A stretch of DNA of 64,000 bases from Bacteroidia bacterium (GTDB taxonomy: Bacteria > Bacteroidota > Bacteroidia > B-17B0 > Aurantibacillaceae): assembly GCA_026003255.1 (NCBI GenBank), contig BPGX01000003.1:186001-250000 (forward strand). Reading direction: 5' to 3'. The notes beneath the pieces are model-generated. The model was not told where the DNA came from. It did no database searches and worked only from the letters and a program-made list of their open reading frames with translations. The position numbers and the translations under genes are program-made. Below, in pieces: positions 8,426 through 16,944 of this stretch (position 1 is the first letter of the stretch; each line of letters begins with the position of its first letter).

Positions 8426-8561
8426 GGATAAAAATAACTGTTTTTAGATGAAAGTTGCGCAGCAATTTCATTCTCGCTTTTTCTTCTATTATATTGTATA
8501 TGTGTAGGTAACAACATCAAGGAATTTACAGTCTAATTTTCGTGAAAGTCATGTTTTAAAA

Positions 8562-8702
8562 TTACAGATAATGAGCGGCGGTATATCCTTGCGCTGATGG
8601 TCTAATTTTATGTTCGTTCGGCATCTCGGATATACCGAGTTTTGCGGCGTCGTAAAGCGTTGTCGTTGAATAATTTTTCCCAGCAATTATAATTATTTTT
8701 AT
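8562..8702 (-). pseudogene. Remnant of an unidentified gene (about 46 codons)
   Basis: A minus-strand frame is open from 8702 and ends in TAA at 8562-8564. It encodes LYDAAKLGISEMPNEHKIRP followed by SAQGYTAAHYL. There is no plausible start: the only in-frame ATG leaves 20 codons. The base composition is clearly less AT-rich than the flanks and the peptide looks like a real protein C-terminus, so I read it as the tail of a deleted gene upstream of the restriction-like operon. I do not recognise the family. The rest of the 8344-8848 gap holds only the candidate promoter, AT-rich filler and the terminator near its right end. Confidence 0.35.
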
Positions 8703-8796
8703 TCAAATTTTGCAAATTTATAGCGGCAAATTAGTTCTGTAAAAACAATCAGCAATGAATTTTAATTTTCACTTTTAAAGTCCTAATAAAACAAAA

Positions 8797-8822
8797 AAAG
8801 GTTCTTCATAAGAAGAACCTTT
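8797..8822 (-). terminator. Rho-independent terminator of the ALDH-slyD unit
   Basis: An 11-bp perfect stem (AAAGGTTCTTC and its complement) encloses a 4-base loop. On the minus strand it is followed by a run of T (plus-strand A-run 8793-8799). It lies 26 bases beyond the slyD stop. Confidence 0.85.
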
Positions 8823-8848
8823 AAGCAACAGTACAATGAAACAAAATT

Positions 8849-9364
8849 TTAGTGTCCTTCGTGACCAGAGATGCCGTGGGCATGTCCGTGCATTAGTTCT
8901 TCAGGTGTGGCTTCTCTTATGGAATGAATGGTGCCAGTAAAATGTAAGTCATAACCTGCTAATGGATGATTAAAATCCATCGTTACATGTTCTAAACCAA
9001 CTTCTACTACTTTTCCAATCAATTCATTACCTTCTCTGTCGTACATTGGAACCTCATTGCCTACTTTAATGTTTTCATGGTCAAATTCACCATTTCTGAC
9101 AAAAATGGTTTTGTCTAATTTTACAATGTAATCCGCTTCTGGCATGCCATAAGCATTCTCGGCTTTAATAGTAAAGTCAAAGTTATCGCCTTCTGATTTT
9201 CCGGCAAGATTGGTTTCAAAATCCGGAATCACTTGCTGACTGCCAAATAAAAAGACAAATGGATGTTCGGGAGAGGTTTGTTCAATGAACTTTTCAGGTT
9301 CGTTACCCTTTTTAGCGTTTAATGTATAATTAACCGCCACCACTTTGTTGGTTTCTACTTTCAT
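8849..9364 (-). CDS. slyD: FKBP-type peptidyl-prolyl isomerase, SlyD-like
   Basis: Cytosolic prolyl isomerase and chaperone. The 171-residue protein has the SlyD pattern. The N-terminal FKBP strand is VAVNYTLNAKKGNEPEKFIE. Next comes LFGSQQVIPDFETNLAGKSE (the G-x-x-x-x-hydrophobic-P-hydrophobic-E-like segment), then an IF-type chaperone insert around residues 85-125, and a closing strand HFTGTIHSIREAT. The tail contains HGHAHGISGHEGH, a short metal-binding His cluster like that used by SlyD in nickel handling. It lies 36 bases behind the dehydrogenase gene with a strong terminator after it, so the two genes form one transcript. No nickel-enzyme genes are in the window. Confidence 0.9.
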   Translation of the reverse strand: MKVETNKVVAVNYTLNAKKGNEPEKFIEQTSPEHPFVFLFGSQQVIPDFETNLAGKSEGDNFDFTIKAENAYGMPEADYIVKLDKTIFVRNGEFDHENIKVGNEVPMYDREGNELIGKVVEVGLEHVTMDFNHPLAGYDLHFTGTIHSIREATPEELMHGHAHGISGHEGH

Positions 9365-9400
9365 GATTGTTTGTTTTTGATGGTTATTGATTTATTTTTT

Positions 9401-10954
9401 TTAAATTTCGAATTTGATGCCTTGTGCCAGCGGTAATTGTGTGCCCCAATTAATTGTATTGGTTTGACGACGCATATATGCTTTCCACGCGTCAGAACCG
9501 CTTTCTCTACCGCCGCCTGTTTCTTTTTCACCGCCAAAAGCACCGCCAATTTCTGCACCAGAAGTGCCAATATTGACATTTGCTATTCCACAATCGCTAC
9601 CATTAGCCGATAAGAAGTACTCTACTTCACGGATATTAAGCGACATGATAGAAGAAGATAGTCCTTGTGGTACGCTGTTTTGAATCTCAATGGCTTCTTC
9701 CAGTGTTTTGTATTTCATTAAGTATAAGATGGGAGCAAATGTTTCTTCCTGAACAATTTTCATATCCGGTGTAACTTCAGCAATACAGGGTTTTACATAG
9801 CATTCGCTTTCATAGCCGGGTCCTTCTAAAACGCCACCGGGTACAATCATTTTTCCACCCTGTGCAATCACCTGTTCAATAGCGTTCAAGTAGGTTTTTA
9901 CAGCATTTTTGTCAATCAATGGACCTACATGATTTTGTGGGTCTAATGGATTTCCAATTCTTAATTGTTTGTAAGCATTCACCAATCTGTTTTTGACATC
10001 GTTGTAAATACTTTCGTGAATAATTAAGCGGCGTGTTGTAGTACATCTTTGTCCTGCTGTACCAACTGCACCAAAAACGATGGCGGGTATAGCTAAATCA
10101 AGGTCTGCAGAAGGTGTAACAATGATGGCATTATTGCCACCTAATTCTAAAATAGTTTTTCCAAAACGAGCCGCTATCTTTTGTCCTACTTCTCTTCCCA
10201 TTGCTGTGGAACCAGTAGCGCTAATCAATGGCACATTATGGTCATTTACTAATAGGTCGCCAATTTTTCTGTCACTTACAATGAGCGAAGAAATGCCATC
10301 GGGAAGGTTATTTTCTTTTGCTACTTCGTTCCAGATGTTTTGTACTGCTACAGCGGAGATAGGCGTTTTACTGGATGGTTTCCATACGCATACATCTCCA
10401 CACACTGCTGCAATGGCAAAATTCCAGCTCCAAACAGCAACTGGAAAATTAAACGATGTAATAATTCCCACAATTCCAAGTGGATGCCATTGTTCATACA
10501 TTCTATGATTGGGGCGTTCGCTGTGCATCGTAAGACCATACAATTGTCTGGACAATCCAACGGCAAAGTCGCATATATCAATCATTTCCTGAACCTCACC
10601 TAATCCTTCTTGTATGGACTTTCCCATTTCATAAGATACTAATTTACCTAAATCATTTTTCTTTTCTCTTAGTTTATTCCCTAATTGACGAATGATTTCT
10701 CCTCTTTTTGGTGCGGGAACGTTTCTCCAGAATTTAAATGCTTCTGCCGCTGTTTTAATGACTTTATTGTAATCTTCAATGCTTGTGGTAGTAACTTTAC
10801 TAATAAGTTTTCCATCAACGGGACTATAAGATTCTATGTGTTGCCCACTTCCAAACCATTGACTACCCGTACTCACACCATAATTGGTGCTTTTGATATT
10901 GAGATTTTGTAAAACTTTTTCAACATTTACAGAACTTGCATACAAAGTGCTCAT
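9401..10954 (-). CDS. ALDH7-type aldehyde dehydrogenase (aminoadipate semialdehyde dehydrogenase)
   Basis: NAD-dependent oxidation of an aldehyde. By similarity to antiquitin/ALDH7 the likely substrate is alpha-aminoadipate semialdehyde in lysine catabolism. At 517 residues it has the full length. The catalytic residues are present: Glu270 in [10 protein letters not shown] and Cys304 in [13 protein letters not shown], with the N-terminal proton-relay Asn in [14 protein letters not shown]. The C-terminal half has [20 protein letters not shown] and the closing block [11 protein letters not shown], which is typical of the ALDH7 branch. A good promoter lies upstream at 10970-11000. Substrate assignment is by family only. 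The neighbouring SlyD shows no functional link. Confidence 0.85.
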   Translation of the reverse strand: MSTLYASSVNVEKVLQNLNIKSTNYGVSTGSQWFGSGQHIESYSPVDGKLISKVTTTSIEDYNKVIKTAAEAFKFWRNVPAPKRGEIIRQLGNKLREKKNDLGKLVSYEMGKSIQEGLGEVQEMIDICDFAVGLSRQLYGLTMHSERPNHRMYEQWHPLGIVGIITSFNFPVAVWSWNFAIAAVCGDVCVWKPSSKTPISAVAVQNIWNEVAKENNLPDGISSLIVSDRKIGDLLVNDHNVPLISATGSTAMGREVGQKIAARFGKTILELGGNNAIIVTPSADLDLAIPAIVFGAVGTAGQRCTTTRRLIIHESIYNDVKNRLVNAYKQLRIGNPLDPQNHVGPLIDKNAVKTYLNAIEQVIAQGGKMIVPGGVLEGPGYESECYVKPCIAEVTPDMKIVQEETFAPILYLMKYKTLEEAIEIQNSVPQGLSSSIMSLNIREVEYFLSANGSDCGIANVNIGTSGAEIGGAFGGEKETGGGRESGSDAWKAYMRRQTNTINWGTQLPLAQGIKFEI

Positions 10955-10969
10955 ATTTTAATTTTTTGG

Positions 10970-11000
10970 CAAAAGTAAGGCAATTATTTCCCATTTCCAA
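10970..11000 (-). promoter_or_regulatory. Promoter of the ALDH-slyD operon
   Basis: On the minus strand TTG (11000-10998), a 20-base spacer and TACTTTTG (10977-10970) match the Bacteroidota -33/-7 promoter. The -7 box lies 15 bases before the ATG at 10954. Confidence 0.7.
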
Positions 11001-11148
11001 TTTTGAAAATTGTGGTTGTGATAAATTAACCATTTATTCCAGATTATGCAACAGGATTAAAATTTGAATTTTTTAGATTTTAAAACACAATGGACATAAA
11101 GAAAACAATCAAAGATGTAAATCTTTTTTGAATAAACTTAAAAACAAT

Positions 11149-11198
11149 AGAACACAGATGTCGCAGATTAAAGCGGATTTTCACAGATTATTTTTCAA
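11149..11198 (+). repeat. Dispersed ACAGATT element, copy 1
   Basis: First of three related intergenic elements in the window. The shared pattern begins TAGAACrCrGAT, continues with spaced GATT motifs and TTTTCACAGATTA, then a T-rich stretch and CAAGATTTTT. It sits in the 530-base gap 11001-11484 between divergent genes. Apart from this element and the promoter at 10970-11000, I see only AT-rich sequence there. Confidence 0.7.
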
Positions 11199-11484
11199 GA
11201 TTTTTAATTGTTGGAGTGTAATTTGAAAAAATTTTATGTATGCTTGTAAACGTGAAATAATTTGTATTCTCTTTAAAAAACTTAGTTTTCTCTGTGGTTA
11301 AAAAAAAACAAATAATTTAAAACTAAATTGGTGATATAAATTTTTATTTTTATATCAATGAAATGGATCAATATATGAGTTTTCTATTTTTTAATGCATT
11401 ATTTGAGTTTTTGTAACATTATGTAAGAAAAAAATCAATTGATAAAAATAATTTGCTTATACTTGCCGCAAAAGAAAAGTGAAT

Positions 11485-11751
11485 ATGAATTTTAATGACA
11501 ATCATCAGGACTTTGAAAATGGTAGTGCTAATGCAAGAGTAATCAAGGCAGGCAAACGCACTTATTACATTGACATTAAAGAAACCAGAACAACCAATCA
11601 ATCCTACATCACCATTACAGAAAAGAAAAAGATAATGGATGATTTGGGAAATTTCAGATTTGAAAAACACAAAATTTTCCTTTATCCGGAAGATTTTGAT
11701 AAATTTTTGTCTGCTTTGCAAGATGCAGTTGCAGAAATTCAAGCAAAGTAG
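11485..11751 (+). CDS. DUF3276 PUR-alpha-like nucleic-acid-binding protein
   Basis: Small 88-residue protein of the Bacteroidota DUF3276 family, which adopts the PUR fold and is thought to bind single-stranded DNA or RNA. The start is the ATG at 11485 (MNFNDNHQ); a GTG two codons upstream is also in frame. The PUR pattern is visible: TYYIDIKETRTTNQSYITIT, EKKKIMDDLGNF and HKIFLYPEDFDKFLSALQDA, a strand-rich half ending in a helix. The frame is followed directly by a strong terminator, so it is a one-gene unit. A near-consensus box TATACTTG lies about 20 bases upstream. The physiological target is unknown. Confidence 0.9.
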   Translation: MNFNDNHQDFENGSANARVIKAGKRTYYIDIKETRTTNQSYITITEKKKIMDDLGNFRFEKHKIFLYPEDFDKFLSALQDAVAEIQAK

Positions 11752-11765
11752 TTTTGAAAAGAATC

Positions 11766-11797
11766 AATGGCTCATACTAAAAATGAGCCATTTTTAT
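11766..11797 (+). terminator. Terminator after the PUR-like gene
   Basis: A 10-bp stem (AATGGCTCAT with ATGAGCCATT) and a 7-base loop are followed by TTTATTTA on the plus strand, 15 bases beyond the stop codon. Confidence 0.85.
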
Positions 11798-11865
11798 TTA
11801 TTAACAATTATTAGCGAGTGAATAATTAGTTTGGAATAATATTTTGTATATTCATTAATAAAGTT

Positions 11866-13476
11866 ATGACTATGAAAAAATTAAGTGCAGCATTTTTAAG
11901 TGTTTTCGTAATAAATTATGTTTTTGCACAAAATTTGGAAAGTGCCATTAAAAAATCCAATAATGACCAATTGGATGCCGCTATATCTGAATTTCTGTCT
12001 ATTCTAAAAAATTCTCCCGATAAAGGAGAAGTGTATTTTTATTTGGGAGAATCATACTTTAAAAAGGATATTACGGATAGTGCTAATTATTACTTTCAAA
12101 AAGGTATAGAAAAAAATCCGACTTATTCATTAAATTATGTAGGAGTAGGAAAAATATTATGGTATAGTGGAAAAACAGAAGAGGCAAAATCACAATTCTT
12201 TAAAGCACAAAGCATTGCACAAAATAAAAATGCTGAAGTGTTGAGAAAAATTGCAGAAGTGTACATTAATGCTCCACAAAAAAATTTGGATGAAGCCATT
12301 GACCTTATCAACAAAGCAATGAAGTTAGAACCAAAAAATGCTTACAACTATATTTTATTGGGCGATGCTTTGTTAGAAAAAAATCCTACGGATGGATCGC
12401 CCGCTATTAAACAATACAACGAAGCGATAAAACTTAATCCCCAATCTGCTACTGGTATTTTAAGAATTGGAAAATTATATGAAAGAGCAAGAAATTATCA
12501 ATTAGCGTTAGATAATTACAAAAAAGCCATTGAGATAGAACCGAATTTTGCACCGGCATATAGAGAAATGGCCGAATTATATCACAAAGCTAATATGGAT
12601 AGTAAGGCGATTGAGATGTATCAAAAATATCTTCAACTCAATAATACCACAGAAGCAAGATACCGCTATGCATCTTTTTTATTTGAAAAAGGCAGTTATG
12701 AAGAAGCCATTCGTGAAATGGAAAACTTAAAAGCGCAGGGCTTTGAAAATCCTTATGTTTATAGAATACTGGCATATTCTTATTATGAATTAGGGGATAA
12801 AAAAGATAAGGACGCTTATACAAAGGGCCTGGATTATATTAATACTTTTTTTGCAAAAGCCGGTAATGGATTTAAATATTTAGCATCAGATTATAAATAC
12901 AAAGGTTTGTTATTAATGAAAACAGGCAACGATTCTCTGGGAGTTGTTGAAATCAATAAAGCCATTGCAATGGATTCAACTGTTGCAAGTGATTTGTATA
13001 AAGAAATTGCTAAAACGTATTTGAAAAACAAAAAATATGAACTTGCTGCAAATTATTTTGATAAAGTAAGATATGATGTAATGACTTCACAAGATTGGTT
13101 TGAAGCAGGCAGATCGTATTATTTTGCTAAACAATTTGATAAAGCCGATACAGCATTTGGAAATATTATAGCCAAACTTCCTAATTTTGATGTAACTTAT
13201 GTGTGGAAAGGTAGAACGAAAGCGAATCTTGATCCGAAAAATGAAAAATGGTTGGCATTACCGTATTATGAAAAATATCTGTCATTGGTAAAACCAGAAG
13301 AAAGAAACACGTCGGCTAAAAAATCCAATGTAATTGAGGCCTGCGAATATTTAGGTTATTATTATATGGCTCAAAAAAATAAAGATAAAGCAACGGAATA
13401 TTTTACCATTATTAAAGAATTAGACCCAAATAATGCCAAAGCACAGGCCTTTTTCAAACAAGGAAGTAAGAAGTAG
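11866..13476 (+). CDS. Exported tetratricopeptide-repeat protein
   Basis: A 536-residue protein with an N-terminal signal peptide (MKKLSAAFLSVFVINYVFAQ), predicted to be periplasmic or outer-membrane associated. At least eight TPR-like helical repeats follow: GEVYFYLGESYFKKD, YNYILLGDALLEKNP, ATGILRIGKLYERARNYQ, FAPAYREMAELYHKANM and others to the C-terminus. Such proteins are protein-interaction scaffolds, and nothing here identifies a partner. The ATG at 11866 is used, but a second ATG two codons later gives a more typical signal peptide. It has its own upstream region behind the terminator at 11766-11797. No enzymatic domain is present. Confidence 0.85.
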   Translation: MTMKKLSAAFLSVFVINYVFAQNLESAIKKSNNDQLDAAISEFLSILKNSPDKGEVYFYLGESYFKKDITDSANYYFQKGIEKNPTYSLNYVGVGKILWYSGKTEEAKSQFFKAQSIAQNKNAEVLRKIAEVYINAPQKNLDEAIDLINKAMKLEPKNAYNYILLGDALLEKNPTDGSPAIKQYNEAIKLNPQSATGILRIGKLYERARNYQLALDNYKKAIEIEPNFAPAYREMAELYHKANMDSKAIEMYQKYLQLNNTTEARYRYASFLFEKGSYEEAIREMENLKAQGFENPYVYRILAYSYYELGDKKDKDAYTKGLDYINTFFAKAGNGFKYLASDYKYKGLLLMKTGNDSLGVVEINKAIAMDSTVASDLYKEIAKTYLKNKKYELAANYFDKVRYDVMTSQDWFEAGRSYYFAKQFDKADTAFGNIIAKLPNFDVTYVWKGRTKANLDPKNEKWLALPYYEKYLSLVKPEERNTSAKKSNVIEACEYLGYYYMAQKNKDKATEYFTIIKELDPNNAKAQAFFKQGSKK

Positions 13477-13566
13477 TGTGTAAAAATCAAGCAAGAGTTG
13501 GTTATTAAGGAGTGTAAAAATTTCTGTTTTTTACTACCATAAATATTTTTGTTTTGATGGAAATTA

Positions 13567-13615
13567 TAGAACGCAGATAACACTGATTAATACTGATTTT
13601 CACAGATTATTTTTT
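13567..13615 (+). repeat. Dispersed ACAGATT element, copy 2
   Basis: Second copy of the element, beginning TAGAACGCAGATAACACTGA and ending in TTTTCACAGATTA plus a T-run, in the same orientation as copy 1. It lies in the 368-base gap 13477-13844. The rest of the gap is AT-rich with no gene I can support. Confidence 0.7.
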
Positions 13616-13844
13616 TTTGATGTGTTATCGAAGAATTTCAATATTTATTAAAAAGTAAAATCTTCAGAAAAAAATAATTTGCAAAAATCCGGCTAAATTT
13701 GAGTTATTGGTTATCTATTAGAATGTTAGTTATGAAAGAAATAAGTTCATGAAAAATATTATTTTTTCAGATACATTAAGAAGAATATAACGATTATGAA
13801 GATAAACTGCCTAATTAAAAAACAAAATTACTATCATTGCGGCT

Positions 13845-14165
13845 ATGATAGAGAATATAAAGCATTGGCATTGGAATAATTTATTATTGGGTATTGCAAT
13901 TGGCTTATTGACCCCTTTTTTGACATTTGTCTTATATTGGTTATTTCAATATCACTATATTAGTTTTCCATCCCGATTTATCTGGTTTTTGAAATTAGGC
14001 GATATGTGGGAAGGGGTTGTGAAATTATGTGTATTGACCAATCTTTTACCTTTTTATCTATTTCTAAATAAAAACAAAAATCGCACGGCAGCAGGAATTA
14101 TTGCATCCACCATGCTGTTTGTGTTTTATATTATTTATTTGATGTATTTTTCATCTGAAGAATAA
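13845..14165 (+). CDS. Small multi-pass membrane protein
   Basis: A 106-residue hydrophobic protein of unknown function. Three membrane segments are visible: about residues 12-34 (LLLGIAIGLLTPFLTFVLYW), 55-74 and 83-103. The C-terminus is charged (SSEE). The stop lies nine bases before the lpxB start, so it is very likely translated from the same mRNA and may concern envelope lipid metabolism. That link is by position only. The family is not recognised. Confidence 0.7.
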   Translation: MIENIKHWHWNNLLLGIAIGLLTPFLTFVLYWLFQYHYISFPSRFIWFLKLGDMWEGVVKLCVLTNLLPFYLFLNKNKNRTAAGIIASTMLFVFYIIYLMYFSSEE

Positions 14166-14174
14166 ACTACGCCA

Positions 14175-15308
14175 ATGAAGTATTTTATCATAGCTGGGGA
14201 TCCATCTGGTGATTTGCATGCTTCCAATTTTGTAAAGGAACTATTAAAGTTGGATAAAGAATCTGTTATTGATTTTGTAGGCGGTGAAAATTTGGTGAAG
14301 GTGTTGAATAAAAAACCGATTATTCCATTGGAACGAACAGCATTCATGGGCTTTGTAGATGTATTGAAAAATTTAAAGACGATTCTGGAAAATTTCAAGA
14401 TTGTCAAAAAGCATTTGTTAGCGCATTCTTATGATGTTGTCATACTGGTAGATTATCCGGGATTTAATTTGAAAATGGCCAAATGGTGTAAGGATCATAA
14501 TTTCAAAGTGTATTATTACATTTCTCCAACAGTGTGGGCATGGAAAGAAAGCCGGGTAAAAACAATTATTCAATATGTTGACAAACTTTTTACTATTCTT
14601 CCATTTGAAACAGAGTTTTACCAAAAGTATAACTATAAAGTAGATTTTGTCGGACATCCTTTGTTAGATGTTATACCTGATAAAACCGTTAGTATTAGCA
14701 GAGATGAATTTTTGAAAAAATATAATTTACCAGATAAAAAATTCATTGCCGTTTTACCGGGCAGTCGTTTGCAGGAACTTAAATATATTTTACCTGAGAT
14801 GATGAAAGTCAGCAAACATTTCAAAGATTATATATTCTTAATTGCAGGAATATCAAGAATTCCGGAAGACATTTACAGATCATACTTAAAAGAAAATGTA
14901 AGAGTGATTTTTGATGATACCTATTCTGTTCTGAAATTTTCCAATGCAGGAATAATTAAATCGGGGACTTCTACAATGGAAGCTGCATTATTTGGCTTGC
15001 CACAGGTAGTGTGCTATAAAGGTGGGCAGTTGTCTTACTGGATTGCTCGTTTATTAGTGCGCAATATTCAGTATATAAGTATGGTGAATTTAATAATGCA
15101 GAAAGAAGTGGTGAAAGAATTAATACAAAGCGATTTGAATGAAAAAAAATTGAAAACAGAATTGGAAAGAATATTGTTTGATGAAAAAAATATAAGCCGG
15201 ATGAAACAGGATTATCAGGAATTGCGTGAAAAATTGGGCGGGGCAGGCGCTTCTGAAAGGTTGGCAAAATTAATTTATTCTTCTCTTGTAAGTTTGAGAA
15301 ATCAATGA
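14175..15308 (+). CDS. lpxB: Lipid-A-disaccharide synthase
   Basis: Peripheral inner-membrane GT-B glycosyltransferase that joins lipid X and UDP-diacylglucosamine into the tetraacyl disaccharide of lipid A. The 377-residue protein begins with the family motif YFIIAGDPSGDLHASN. It continues with FMGFVDVLKNL, VDYPGFNLKMAKW, YYISPTVWAWKESR, VDFVGHPLLD and AVLPGSRLQELKYILP. The C-terminal UDP-sugar site has SGTSTMEAALFGLPQVVCYK. All expected blocks are present. It lies between the small membrane-protein gene and the SpoIID-like gene, overlapping the latter by four bases, in an envelope operon. Confidence 0.95.
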   Translation: MKYFIIAGDPSGDLHASNFVKELLKLDKESVIDFVGGENLVKVLNKKPIIPLERTAFMGFVDVLKNLKTILENFKIVKKHLLAHSYDVVILVDYPGFNLKMAKWCKDHNFKVYYYISPTVWAWKESRVKTIIQYVDKLFTILPFETEFYQKYNYKVDFVGHPLLDVIPDKTVSISRDEFLKKYNLPDKKFIAVLPGSRLQELKYILPEMMKVSKHFKDYIFLIAGISRIPEDIYRSYLKENVRVIFDDTYSVLKFSNAGIIKSGTSTMEAALFGLPQVVCYKGGQLSYWIARLLVRNIQYISMVNLIMQKEVVKELIQSDLNEKKLKTELERILFDEKNISRMKQDYQELREKLGGAGASERLAKLIYSSLVSLRNQ

Positions 15309-16495
15309 AGAAGATAAAAAAATATAAATCGTTTTCATTAGTTGTATGCTTTTTACTATTTAATAATTTATTTTTTTTGAGTGCACAGGAATTGATTAAT
15401 GTGCGAATCTTTTCGTCTTTCAAAATAGTTACTGCTAAGTTATTTCTTCAAGATGATTATTCTCTCTTTATAGATGAAACAAACGAACTTATTAAATTAA
15501 ACAAAAATCAATTTTATCAAATAGAAGTTGTGAATGATAGTTTGTTAGAATTAGTGAGTAGTGATGGTAAAAAATTTAAATCACAAAAGATAATGATATA
15601 CGCTCCTGATATTGGACAATCAGAATTTTCCTTGCAAATTCCGAAGTTCAAGAATAATCGTGTTTTTAAGGGGAATCTTACCATATCATCTGAAAATGGC
15701 AATTTGAAACTTATTAATACATTAGATTTAGATGATTATGTATGTGGTGTTGTGAATGCAGAAGTTGGGAAAGGTCGTCATCCGGAGTTTTACAAAGCAC
15801 AAGCATTATTGGTAAGAACTTACGCATTATCGCATTTATATAAGCATTTACCAGAAGGATTTAATTTATGTGATCAGGTGCATTGTCAGGTATATTATGG
15901 TACATGTATTTCTTCTGCTATAGCAGATGCGGTAAGTGCTACGCATAATCAAGTGATAGTAGATAGTAATTTGAATTTGATTGTTGCGGCATTTCACAGT
16001 AATAGTGGTGGGCAAACGGTTAATTCAGAAGATATTTGGGGAACTAAAAAAGATTATTTAAGAAGTGTAAAAGATACATTTAGCGTTGGTATGCCCAGTT
16101 ATCGCTGGACAAAAAAAATAGCTCTGAAAGATTGGATGGATTATTTAAAGAAATACAAATATCCCACGGATGATAACGAAGCCATTGCTTATGCCACACA
16201 ATTTAAACAATATACAAGGCAAGTTTACTTACAATATAATTCAATTAAAATTCCACTTAAAAACATTCGGGATGAATTAAAACTCATGTCTACTTTTTTT
16301 GATATTGAATTAAATGAAACGAAGGATACTGTTGTTTTTCATGGTCGTGGATTTGGCCATGGGGTTGGTTTATCACAAGAAGGCGCTATGCGTATGGCGA
16401 AAGCTGGTTTGAGTTACAAGGATATCATTCAATTTTACTATCAAAATGTAATGCTTATTGATTTAAAGAAACTGAACTTCTTTAGAGAAGAATAA
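15305..16495 (+). CDS. SpoIID/LytB domain protein
   Basis: Exported 396-residue protein, probably a peptidoglycan lytic transglycosylase or amidase-associated enzyme of the SpoIID family. A signal peptide ends near FFLSAQ. The central part has YVCGVVNAEVGKGRHPEFYK followed by AQALLVRTYAL, which holds the catalytic-type Glu of SpoIID (AVVxxEM in the classic form). Next come CDQVHCQVYYG, FHSNSGGQTVNSEDIWG and the C-terminal HGRGFGHGVGLSQEGAMRMA, the hallmark Gly-His-rich block. The ATG overlaps the lpxB stop (ATGA), so the two are translationally coupled. Cleavage specificity is not known for this branch. Confidence 0.88.
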   Translation: MKKIKKYKSFSLVVCFLLFNNLFFLSAQELINVRIFSSFKIVTAKLFLQDDYSLFIDETNELIKLNKNQFYQIEVVNDSLLELVSSDGKKFKSQKIMIYAPDIGQSEFSLQIPKFKNNRVFKGNLTISSENGNLKLINTLDLDDYVCGVVNAEVGKGRHPEFYKAQALLVRTYALSHLYKHLPEGFNLCDQVHCQVYYGTCISSAIADAVSATHNQVIVDSNLNLIVAAFHSNSGGQTVNSEDIWGTKKDYLRSVKDTFSVGMPSYRWTKKIALKDWMDYLKKYKYPTDDNEAIAYATQFKQYTRQVYLQYNSIKIPLKNIRDELKLMSTFFDIELNETKDTVVFHGRGFGHGVGLSQEGAMRMAKAGLSYKDIIQFYYQNVMLIDLKKLNFFREE

Positions 16496-16509
16496 TTCGT
16501 TTGTGGACA

Positions 16510-16944
16510 TTATTCATCTCTTTCAAGTAAATCCTTGAAAACGTGTATTTTTATTAACTCAATGAATTCAGAACGTTTTGTTTTATGAATTGGTTTGATT
16601 GAAATCATAATACTATCAAAATCATTGAAAATGAGAATGAGTATTTTTTGATTTTTATCTGTTTCAATTTTTTGAATGTCTCTGTAAGTAAATTTTTTGT
16701 GTGAAAAAAGTCCAGAATTGATTTCAAAATGCTCTTTATGCAGGGCGCAAAATGGATTAAAATACAGCCAGGACAAGTATACCAGTGATACTGCAAAAAT
16801 GAAGGCAGAATAAATATGATAAACAGTGTATGCTTTAAAACTATAATAAGTGATAACACCGCTTACAATAACAATTGCGAGTAAAACAAGCATCAGCCAT
16901 TTTCGTCTTTCAAAATAAACTGGATATGATTTAGGCAATTTCAT
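16510..16944 (-). CDS. Membrane protein with PH-like domain
   Basis: A 144-residue protein with two N-terminal membrane segments (about 16-36 and 40-60). A small beta-rich cytosolic part follows (HFEINSGLFSHKKFTYRDIQ, KILILIFNDFDSIMISI) and looks like a bacterial PH domain. Its ATG lies inside the end of the arginase-family gene (14-base overlap), so it is probably translated from the same message. The function is unknown. Confidence 0.65.
   Translation of the reverse strand: MKLPKSYPVYFERRKWLMLVLLAIVIVSGVITYYSFKAYTVYHIYSAFIFAVSLVYLSWLYFNPFCALHKEHFEINSGLFSHKKFTYRDIQKIETDKNQKILILIFNDFDSIMISIKPIHKTKRSEFIELIKIHVFKDLLERDE

Noticed and set aside
8579-8637. Perfect 10-bp inverted repeat CGGTATATCC/GGATATACCG, considered as a mobile-element end
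   Set aside because: Both arms fall in codons of the minus-strand remnant 8562-8702 (Gly-Ile-Ser and Gly-Tyr-Thr), no transposase or target duplication is near, and the 39-base spacing has no evident role.
9361-9579. 72-codon minus-strand frame overlapping the dehydrogenase and slyD junction
   Set aside because: It overlaps the C-terminal coding part of the dehydrogenase in another frame and shows no protein-like pattern.
10080-10603. Plus-strand frames opposite the aldehyde dehydrogenase gene
   Set aside because: They mirror a well-supported minus-strand gene, lack motifs, and have no promoter or start context of their own.
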